From: an uncultured Gemmatimonadales bacterium
GTDB taxonomy: Bacteria; Gemmatimonadota; Gemmatimonadetes; Longimicrobiales; Gaopeijiaceae
Reading direction: 5' to 3'
Length of the DNA stretch: 12,328 nucleotides
Assembly: GCA_937983085.1 (NCBI GenBank)
Contig: CALJKZ010000692.1
Coordinates: 1-12,328, forward strand
Shown: in pieces, positions 7,892 to 12,328 of the stretch
Layout of the letters: each line of letters opens with the position of its first letter
Position numbering within the stretch: the stretch's first letter is position 1
Made by a program: the position numbers and the translations under genes
The notes under the pieces: generated by a model
Told to the model about the DNA's origin: nothing
The model's database searches: none
What the model saw: the letters and a program-made list of their open reading frames with translations, nothing else

Positions 7892-8896
7892 TCACCCTTC
7901 GCCGCCGGGCGCCAGGGCGGAGGTCGGGCTCGGGAGCGTCCGCCCCGCGGCCACCGCGGAGCTGATACCCGACGCGAATTCGGCGTCCTGGATCTGGGGC
8001 CAGAAGACCAGCGGGCCCGATGGAAGCTCGAAGAAGTCGTCGGCCACCTCCCGCCGGCCCGCCGCGCCCGCCGCGGCCCCGGCGGCCATGGCACGCCGCC
8101 GGATCGTCTTCGCGAGCCTGAGATCCAGATCACCCACCGGGTCGAGAGCGGCGGCCGGCGCGGTACCGCGGTCCCGCAAGTACCCGATGAGGTAGTCGAA
8201 GGCTAGAGCGAAGTACCGGTCGAAGGTGGGGTTCGGGAGGTCGAAGCGCGAGTTGGCCAGAACCTGCTGGAAGACCTTCTGCCAGCGCTCGTGGCCGGTG
8301 AAGCGGATCATCCCGCGGAAGATCCTCCGGTTGGTGTTGAAGCTGAACAGCGTCCGGCTCAGAACGTCGTCGAAGAGTTCGTCGGCCTCGGAGTGGTCGT
8401 GATCGACGACGATGTGCCGAGCCAGGTTGAGGAAGTCCTCGCCCACGTGCATGTCCATCCTGTGCTCCCAGTACGTGTGGCCGAGAGCCTGGGTCGTACT
8501 GGTCAGAAGGAGGCGGCGGGGCACGAAGTAGTTGTGGGCGACGGTATCGGCGGCGAGGTGGGCCAGGTAGCCGTATCCTACGGCCTGGAGGCGCTCCGAT
8601 TCGGCGCTGTGGAGGATCTCCTCGCCGATGTCCCAGTTGTGGCAATGTCGTCCCTCGGGTACGTACTTCTTCGCCAGCGAGATGTCCGCGGCCACGGAGC
8701 CGTACAGGAAGTGGAGCGGGTAGCGCTCGAGCACGGCCCGGATGGCCGGAGGCAGCAGGTACAGGGCCCCCAGGGTCGCTTCGCCGAGAGCGATGTGCGT
8801 GGCCGGGCCCCATGCGGCCGCCGGGTCGGGCACGAGGACGAGCCATCCCACCGCCACGAGGAACGGACCGAGGAGTACGCGTCCGCCGGGGAGCAC
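7892..8896 (-). CDS. Secreted zinc-dependent phospholipase C-like protein
   Basis: Probable exported metal-dependent hydrolase of the zinc-dependent phospholipase C family (also related to S1/P1 nuclease). I place the start at GTG 8896, 5 bases after the upstream stop and about 10 bases after a GAGG; this gives 334 residues. Residues 1-28 form a signal peptide (Arg6, hydrophobic core 7-22, AAA before Trp29). Cleavage there would make Trp29 the mature N-terminus, as in Bacillus cereus PLC where Trp1 binds zinc. Further likely ligands are His34, Asp71, His84 or His86, His113 and Asp117 (HLAAD), His121, and His140 and Glu144 (HTYWE). The ~190 residues after that are less conserved and include an Ala/Gly-rich stretch. 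The substrate cannot be told from sequence; membrane lipid is the family default. Much longer 5' extensions of this frame overlap the upstream gene and look non-coding. Confidence 0.82.
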   Translation of the reverse strand: MLPGGRVLLGPFLVAVGWLVLVPDPAAAWGPATHIALGEATLGALYLLPPAIRAVLERYPLHFLYGSVAADISLAKKYVPEGRHCHNWDIGEEILHSAESERLQAVGYGYLAHLAADTVAHNYFVPRRLLLTSTTQALGHTYWEHRMDMHVGEDFLNLARHIVVDHDHSEADELFDDVLSRTLFSFNTNRRIFRGMIRFTGHERWQKVFQQVLANSRFDLPNPTFDRYFALAFDYLIGYLRDRGTAPAAALDPVGDLDLRLAKTIRRRAMAAGAAAGAAGRREVADDFFELPSGPLVFWPQIQDAEFASGISSAVAAGRTLPSPTSALAPGGEG

Positions 8897-8901
8897 CGGA
8901 C

Positions 8902-9438
8902 TCAGTCCTCGCCCGCCGATACCGCCTTGTCGTCGTCGGCCGGAGGCGCCGCTCGCTCCACGACGTCGCTGGCGCGACGCCGCGGAGTCGGTCCGGCAGG
9001 GTGTGCGCCCTCGGTGCGGCTGCCACGTTCGCGCGTCGCTGCCCCTCCGATGGCCCGAGCCCCTTCGCGCACCCCCCGCACGGTGGAGGCCGTGTCCAGG
9101 AAGATGTCCTCCGCTTCGCCCTGAACAACGGCCATGAGGGCGTTGAACTCCTCTACCCGGTCCTCGAGGCGGTCGGAGGCGTGCTGCAGACGTTCGCTCA
9201 ACGAGCGCACCGACGCGTTCAGCTTCTCCACGTCCGTACGGAGGGCTTGGGTGATGAACTCGACGTTGTCCGAAATGGATCGGGCCCGGTCGGACACGGG
9301 GCCGAAGTTCTGTCGCGTCGACCGCTGGATCTCGGTGAGGATGCGATTGAACCGCAGCATCAACATCCCGCCCATGATGGCGACGGCGACGATGGCCACG
9401 GCGATGACGATGAGGGCCAGGTCCGCCAGGAGGGCCAT
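8902..9438 (-). CDS. Membrane-anchored coiled-coil protein, DUF948-like
   Basis: Protein of unknown function, 178 residues from ATG 9438. One strong transmembrane helix (about residues 4-27, Ala/Ile/Val/Met-rich) is followed by a long amphipathic helical region (about 33-125) with repeated Leu/Val heptads and charged residues, so a coiled coil is likely. The tail is Arg/Pro/Asp-rich and probably disordered. Such a single N-terminal helix plus coiled coil resembles DUF948-type proteins, but I cannot confirm that without a profile search. An in-frame ATG at 9492 would add 18 residues; I prefer 9438 because GGAGGG (9443-9448) sits four bases before it, whereas 9492 has only a weak GAG. It is followed after 5 bases by the phospholipase-like gene, so the two probably form an operon and may work together at the envelope. 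Confidence 0.75.
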   Translation of the reverse strand: MALLADLALIVIAVAIVAVAIMGGMLMLRFNRILTEIQRSTRQNFGPVSDRARSISDNVEFITQALRTDVEKLNASVRSLSERLQHASDRLEDRVEEFNALMAVVQGEAEDIFLDTASTVRGVREGARAIGGAATRERGSRTEGAHPAGPTPRRRASDVVERAAPPADDDKAVSAGED

Positions 9439-9442
9439 GGTG

Positions 9443-9448
9443 CCCTCC
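9443..9448 (-). promoter_or_regulatory. Shine-Dalgarno deciding the start of the coiled-coil gene
   Basis: GGAGGG on the minus strand, four bases before ATG 9438. It is much stronger than anything preceding the alternative in-frame ATG at 9492, so it supports the shorter protein. Confidence 0.7.
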
Positions 9449-9553
9449 GCGGCAGCAGCCTGTATGGGGGCGGCGAGGGTCGGCGTGAGCATGTCTCAAG
9501 TCTAGATGTTTCTTCAGTCCCCTTCTAGGCACACATCGTGCATTGGAGAGAGG

Positions 9554-9589
9554 GTGCCCGCCGGGGCCGTTCCCGGGACCACCGGGCAC
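9554..9589. other. GC-rich two-part stem-loop in the intergenic region
   Basis: An outer 7-bp stem pairs GTGCCCG (9554-9560) with CGGGCAC (9583-9589). Nested inside it, CCGGG (9561-9565) pairs with CCCGG (9572-9576) around a 6-base loop, leaving GACCAC plus one base unpaired on the 3' side. There is no T tract on either strand, so an intrinsic terminator is unlikely. It lies between divergent genes and upstream of the candidate murA promoter. It may be a structured leader of the leftward transcript or a protein-binding palindrome; the role is unknown. Confidence 0.5.
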
Positions 9590-9627
9590 GGTCGTTCACG
9601 AGTGGGTCGGGAGGGGAGATGAGTCGG

Positions 9628-9657
9628 TTGTCGGTGCGGGACGGGGCGCGGTATCTT
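9628..9657 (+). promoter_or_regulatory. Candidate sigma70-type promoter for murA
   Basis: TTGTCG (9628-9633), an 18-base spacer, then TATCTT (9652-9657). Each hexamer matches consensus at 4 of 6 positions. Transcription would start near 9664, giving a leader of about 70 bases before the murA ATG. It is the best candidate I could find in 9439-9735. I found no comparably good promoter for the leftward pair. Confidence 0.4.
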
Positions 9658-9735
9658 GGGCCGCCGTTCACCGGGCCGGGACACCCATCGTCGACTCACC
9701 GGTCCGCCCCCTTCTCACCCCGCTTCCCGGAAACC

Positions 9736-11013
9736 ATGGGGACCTTCCTGGTCGAGGGCGGACACCGGCTCGAGGGTCGGATACGCCCTGCTGGCAACAA
9801 GAACGCGGCACTCCCGTGCCTCGCCGCCTCGGTGCTCTCCGCCGAGCCGGTCCACTTCTCCAACGTTCCCCGCATTCGGGACGTCCTCACGTTCCTCCAG
9901 ATCGTCGAGAGCCTCGGAGCCGAGGTCACGTGGACCGGCCCCAACGAGGTCACCGTCGACGCCGCCGGAGTCGAGACCGACTCCATCAATGCGGATCTGG
10001 CAGGGCGGATCCGGGCCTCGGTCCTGTTGGCAGGGCCGCTACTGGCTCGCTTCGGGCATGTGGAACTGCCACCTCCCGGGGGAGACGTCATCGGTCGACG
10101 TCGGATGGACACCCATTTTCTCGCCTTCGAGGCCCTGGGCGCCCGTCTTTCGCTGAACGGCGGCTTCTCCATCGAGGCCGATTCGCTCCGGGGCGCGAGC
10201 TTCTTCCTCGACGAGCCGTCGGTGACGGGAACGGAGAACGCCATCATGGCCGCCGTCCTCGCCGAGGGCGAAACGACCATCCGAAACGCCGCCGCCGAGC
10301 CCCACGTCCAGGACCTCTGCAACCTCCTCAACGCCATGGGTGCCCGGATCACGGGCATCGGGACCCACATGCTCCGCATCGAGGGGGTTCGCGAACTGGG
10401 CGGCGCCACCTTCCGGATCGGCCCCGATCACATCGAGACCGGTTCCTTCATCGGGCTCGCCGCCGTGACGGGGTCGGACCTGGTCATCGAGGATGCTCCG
10501 GTGGCCCATCTCGATTCCACGCTCATCGGCTTCCGTCGGCTGGGCATCGAGTGCACCGTCGACGGCACCGATCTCCACGTGAAGGGCGCTGGCGACCATC
10601 ACATCCGTCAGGACGCCTTCGGCGCCGTGCCCAAGATCGACGACGGCCCCTGGCCGGCGTTTCCGGCCGACCTGACCTCCATCGCCCTCGTTGCTGCGAC
10701 GCAGTGCCACGGCACCATCCTCATCCACGAGAAGATGTTCGAGTCGCGGATGTACTTCACCGACAAGCTCGTCGGTCTCGGCGCTTCCATCATCCTCTGC
10801 GATCCCCATCGCGCCGTCGTCGTGGGACCGAGCCCCCTTCGGGGCGGCGTCGTGGAGTCTCCCGACATCCGAGCAGGGATGGCGCTCCTCATCGCCGCAC
10901 TCGGAGCCGAGGGCGAGAGCGAGATCCACAACATCCGTCAGATCGAGCGCGGGTACGAGCGCATCGACGAGCGATTGAGTGGCCTGGGGGCGCGGATCAC
11001 CCGGAAGGAGTAG
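9736..11013 (+). CDS. murA: UDP-GlcNAc enolpyruvyltransferase (MurA), Asp-type active site
   Basis: Catalyses the first committed step of peptidoglycan synthesis in the cytoplasm, transferring enolpyruvate from PEP to UDP-N-acetylglucosamine. The 425-residue length fits. Start ATG 9736 gives MGTFLVEGGHRLEGRIRPAGNKNAALP, placing Lys22 and Asn23 exactly as in E. coli MurA; an upstream in-frame ATG at 9538 would add 66 residues without family similarity. Other matches are the RIRASVLLAGPLLARFG segment near 91-107, the Asp of PAFPADLTS (E. coli Asp305 position), and ERGYERIDERL, which holds the Arg397 equivalent. The catalytic loop reads PGGDVIGRRRMDTH, so Asp117 (codon 10084-10086) replaces the usual Cys115 that fosfomycin alkylates. 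Flanking residues also differ, with three consecutive Arg at 121-123. A weak GGA precedes the ATG. Family membership is certain; a divergent MurA paralogue elsewhere in the genome cannot be excluded. Confidence 0.93.
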   Translation: MGTFLVEGGHRLEGRIRPAGNKNAALPCLAASVLSAEPVHFSNVPRIRDVLTFLQIVESLGAEVTWTGPNEVTVDAAGVETDSINADLAGRIRASVLLAGPLLARFGHVELPPPGGDVIGRRRMDTHFLAFEALGARLSLNGGFSIEADSLRGASFFLDEPSVTGTENAIMAAVLAEGETTIRNAAAEPHVQDLCNLLNAMGARITGIGTHMLRIEGVRELGGATFRIGPDHIETGSFIGLAAVTGSDLVIEDAPVAHLDSTLIGFRRLGIECTVDGTDLHVKGAGDHHIRQDAFGAVPKIDDGPWPAFPADLTSIALVAATQCHGTILIHEKMFESRMYFTDKLVGLGASIILCDPHRAVVVGPSPLRGGVVESPDIRAGMALLIAALGAEGESEIHNIRQIERGYERIDERLSGLGARITRKE

Positions 11014-11101
11014 CCGGCCCTCGCCGCCCGAGACGGGGCCGCGGAACCCGCTGCCCTGCCTCTTCGTAGTGGAGCATCGAATGGGGTGCATGAACGAATA
11101 C

Positions 11102-11107
11102 GGAGGG
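11102..11107 (+). promoter_or_regulatory. Shine-Dalgarno deciding the phasin-like start
   Basis: GGAGGG five bases before ATG 11113. It favours this start over the in-frame ATG at 11086, which would add nine residues and lacks a comparable site. Confidence 0.75.
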
Positions 11108-11112
11108 TCGAC

Positions 11113-11535
11113 ATGAGCGAGGAACGGACGACGTCCGACGAGGCCAACGACACAGAGGACGGTGCCGCCGCCTCGGACGGCGACGCGGGAGCCAAGGGGC
11201 GCGGCGGACGCATGGGAGACGGCATCCGTCAGGGCATCGGGGTGCTTTCGGCGTTCAAGGACGCATTGGAGGAGACCATCCAGGAGGCCCGGGATCGGGG
11301 TGATCTGTCGGCCGATCGGGCGAAGGAGGTCATGAAGGAAGCCCTGGATCGAGCGCAGAGCGCGGCCGAGGATGCCAAGGGCAAGCTGGACTTCGCCCGC
11401 CAGGCCGAGTTCGAGGCCGCGCGCAGCGAGCTCGACACGCTCAGGGCTTCGTTCGAAGCCCTTCAGGCGCGGGTGGCCAACCTGGAACAGTCGGTGTTCG
11501 GTGAGGGTGCCCGCTCCGAGGAGGACGACGGGTAG
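11113..11535 (+). CDS. Small phasin-like helical protein
   Basis: Soluble protein of 140 residues with no signal peptide or membrane segment. Residues 1-35 are acidic, Gly/Ala-rich and probably disordered. Residues 38-130 are helical: IGVLSAFKDALEETIQEARDRGDLSADRAKEVMKEAL, then a Leu-rich coiled coil ending ALQARVANLEQSVFG. The short helix, RGDLS turn, helix and C-terminal LEARVANLE-like heptads resemble the phasin/PhaF-type polyhydroxyalkanoate granule regulators and other small phasin-family proteins. This is pattern-level similarity only, and no PHA gene is present nearby. It stands alone between murA (99 bases upstream) and rimP. The acidic tail ends SEEDDG. It could equally be a generic helical oligomerisation protein. 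Confidence 0.72.
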   Translation: MSEERTTSDEANDTEDGAAASDGDAGAKGRGGRMGDGIRQGIGVLSAFKDALEETIQEARDRGDLSADRAKEVMKEALDRAQSAAEDAKGKLDFARQAEFEAARSELDTLRASFEALQARVANLEQSVFGEGARSEEDDG

Positions 11536-11607
11536 CTCCTTTTCGCGGTGCCCGCCCGACCCCTTCGGGGCGATGCGGCGCGCCGTTCGGCACCATCGAG
11601 GAGGCTC

Positions 11608-11647
11608 GGGGGCCCAGGGTTGAGGCGAACCCGGGCCTCCTCTATAT
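11608..11647 (+). terminator. Stem-loop after the phasin-like gene, overlapping the rimP promoter
   Basis: The left arm 11608-11621 (GGGGGCCCAGGGTT) pairs with 11628-11640 (AACCCGGGCCTCC) in a 13-bp stem with a single bulged A (11616), one G-T pair and a 6-base loop. The following bases (TCTATATT) are only moderately T-rich, so termination may be weak. The stem contains the -35 and spacer of the predicted rimP promoter. Confidence 0.45.
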
Positions 11648-11648
11648 T
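11620..11648 (+). promoter_or_regulatory. Sigma70-type promoter for rimP
   Basis: TTGAGG (11620-11625, 4 of 6 consensus positions), exactly 17 bases, then TATATT (11643-11648, 5 of 6). It is the best promoter in the window. The predicted start is near 11655, about 130 bases before the rimP ATG and about 35 bases before the terminator-like hairpin. Confidence 0.65.
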
Positions 11649-11689
11649 CCGTGGCCGAAATAGCTGTGACATCACGGCGGTTTTTCGAA

Positions 11690-11718
11690 GTGGGGGAGCG
11701 GTTCGCCCCCGCTTTTTT
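11690..11718 (+). terminator. Intrinsic terminator-like hairpin in the rimP leader (candidate attenuator)
   Basis: GTGGGGG (11690-11696) pairs with CCCCCGC (11706-11712) around a 9-base loop, with one T-G pair. T6 follows at 11713-11718. Two A residues before the stem can extend it into the first Ts. The hairpin lies downstream of the rimP promoter and 67 bases before the rimP ATG, so full-length rimP mRNA requires read-through. A similar premature terminator ahead of rimP has been described in proteobacterial genomes (rimP leader). Here I infer the same role from position and structure. Confidence 0.65.
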
Positions 11719-11733
11719 GTTCGATGTGGTTCC

Positions 11734-11761
11734 GGGGTTCGCTGCTTCGGCGGCGCACCCC
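11734..11761 (+). other. UUCG-capped stem-loop between the attenuator and the rimP ribosome site
   Basis: GGGGT (11734-11738) pairs with ACCCC (11757-11761). After a 1x1 T-C mismatch, CGCTGC (11740-11745) pairs with GCGGCG (11750-11755) and closes a TTCG loop on a C-G pair, the classic extra-stable tetraloop. It ends 12 bases before the rimP Shine-Dalgarno. Its 5' arm CGGGG (11733-11737) could instead pair with CCCCG (11707-11711) of the terminator stem, a possible antiterminator. Confidence 0.6.
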
Positions 11762-11773
11762 TCATTGTTGCCT

Positions 11774-11779
11774 GGAGGG
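11774..11779 (+). promoter_or_regulatory. Shine-Dalgarno deciding the rimP start
   Basis: GGAGGG six bases before ATG 11786. It fixes the rimP start and excludes the longer reading frame that begins at GTG 11651 and runs through the terminator-like hairpin. Confidence 0.8.
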
Positions 11780-11785
11780 TTCGAC

Positions 11786-12283
11786 ATGCGGGCGGTGCCG
11801 GAGATCGATCGCGAGATGGAGCAGCGTATCGACGATCTGGGATTCGAGCTCGTCGAGATCCGTTGGGGCGGCAGTGGCAAGCGACCGATGCTGAAGGTTC
11901 GCATCGATCGGCAGGATTCGGTTCCAGGAGAGGGCGTGACCGTCGACGAGTGCGCCGAGGTCAGCCGGGCGCTGGAGCCGTGGCTGGACGAGCACGAGGC
12001 GCTTTCTGAGCGCTATGTGCTCGAAGTGTCGTCGCCGGGCGTGGACCGACCGTTGGTGCGTGCCCGTGACTTCGTTCGGTTCAAGGGCGAGAAGGTCGCG
12101 GTCATGAGTCGCGGACAGGAGATCCTGGCCGACAAGGCGACGAGACTGGAAGGCGAGTTGCTGGGGTTGGCGGACGAGGGCACCGACGCGGAGTCGGTCC
12201 TCCTCCGGCTCCCCGATGGCGAAGAGGTGAGTGTTCCGAGATCCGAGATCCGGAAGGCCCACCTCGTGTACACGTGGAAGTGA
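11786..12283 (+). CDS. rimP: Ribosome maturation factor RimP
   Basis: Cytoplasmic assembly factor for the 30S ribosomal subunit, needed for 16S rRNA and S12 incorporation. The 165 residues suit the family. The N-terminal domain has the DDLGFELVEIRW strand-helix (16-27) and TVDECAEVSRALEPWLDE (52-69). The hallmark YVLEVSSPGVDRPL spans 77-90. The C-terminal SH3-like domain follows, from about FVRFKGEKVAV to SEIRKAHLVYTW. The start is set by a strong GGAGGG and by family alignment. The next gene begins 10 bases after the stop, as in the widely conserved rimP-nusA-infB operon. Expression is likely governed by the promoter and hairpins at 11620-11761. Confidence 0.95.
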   Translation: MRAVPEIDREMEQRIDDLGFELVEIRWGGSGKRPMLKVRIDRQDSVPGEGVTVDECAEVSRALEPWLDEHEALSERYVLEVSSPGVDRPLVRARDFVRFKGEKVAVMSRGQEILADKATRLEGELLGLADEGTDAESVLLRLPDGEEVSVPRSEIRKAHLVYTWK

Positions 12284-12293
12284 GGAGATAGAG

Positions 12294-12328
12294 ATGGCGA
12301 ACGCGGCCCAGATCGTCGCGGCGTTTCG
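12294..12328 (+). CDS. nusA: Start of the next gene, probably NusA (cut by window end)
   Basis: Only the first 11 codons are present (MANAAQIVAAF). AGGAG (12283-12287) precedes the ATG by six bases. Eleven residues cannot identify a protein. The call rests on gene order, because nusA nearly always follows rimP; NusA modulates pausing, termination and antitermination by RNA polymerase. A short N-terminal helix of this kind is compatible with NusA. Confidence 0.65.
   Translation, partial: MANAAQIVAAF

Noticed and set aside
9490..9520. Leftward promoter using TAGACT or TTGAGA near the alternative start
   Set aside because: No acceptable partner hexamer lies at 16-18 bases for either candidate.
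8897..9589. Long upstream extension of the phospholipase-like frame (565 residues in total)
   Set aside because: It is out of frame over the coiled-coil gene and is rich in His, Arg and Gly, typical of a high-GC shadow. The signal peptide begins only at about 8896.
9538..9735. 66-residue N-terminal extension of MurA from an upstream ATG
   Set aside because: The segment is Arg/Gly/Pro/Ser-rich with no family similarity, covers the candidate promoter, and the ATG at 9736 gives the canonical MurA N-terminus.
11015..11041. Possible murA terminator (CGGCCC paired with GGGCCG)
   Set aside because: The stem is only 6 bp with a 15-base loop and no T tract, too weak to call.
11651..11785. GTG start at 11651 extending RimP by 45 residues
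   Set aside because: The frame passes through the terminator-like hairpin and T tract, lacks family similarity, and has a far weaker ribosome site than ATG 11786.
10039..11904. 621-residue leftward open frame over murA, the phasin-like gene and the rimP leader
   Set aside because: It is antisense to well-supported genes, crosses their boundaries, and shows no recognisable motif. Long antisense frames are common at this GC content.

Overview
The window is about two-thirds G+C, almost fully coding, and consists of housekeeping genes from a bacterial chromosome. It encodes a GatCAB amidotransferase, so the organism probably makes Gln-tRNA and/or Asn-tRNA indirectly. It also encodes MurA (peptidoglycan synthesis) and the start of a rimP-nusA unit. 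Gene style and the mix of families suggest Gemmatimonadota or a similar high-GC environmental lineage. That is inference: the window holds no rRNA or other decisive phylogenetic marker.

Left block (1-7888, rightward): serS, a membrane sensor histidine kinase, a PcrA/UvrD helicase, gatC, gatA and gatB. Every junction overlaps by 4 or 8 bases (GTGA, ATGCCTGA, GTGA, ATGA, ATGA), so this is one tightly coupled operon that starts upstream of the window. It joins tRNA charging (serS, gatCAB) to helicase and signalling functions.

Middle block (7892-9438, leftward): a small membrane-anchored coiled-coil protein is followed after 5 bases by a secreted zinc-dependent phospholipase C-like protein. This pair converges on gatB with only 3 bases between the stop codons. 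The 297 bases between this pair and murA (9439-9735) hold a strong stem-loop and a possible murA promoter.

Right block (9736-12328, rightward): murA, a small phasin-like coiled-coil protein, rimP, and the first codons of the next gene (expected nusA). The stretch ahead of rimP is the most interesting non-coding part. It has a good sigma70-type promoter, then a GC-rich hairpin with a T6 tract, then a second hairpin capped by a UUCG loop, then a strong Shine-Dalgarno. This looks like a transcription attenuator in front of rimP-nusA.

Other notable points: MurA has Asp in place of the usual active-site Cys, which predicts intrinsic fosfomycin insensitivity. GatC carries a linker insertion containing an in-frame 27-bp tandem duplication. 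The kinase H-box reads HQLGT rather than HExxT. I see no mobile element, CRISPR array, tRNA or clearly foreign segment. I do not see a wholly new multi-gene system here; the best novelty candidates are the rimP leader and the gene order of the left operon.
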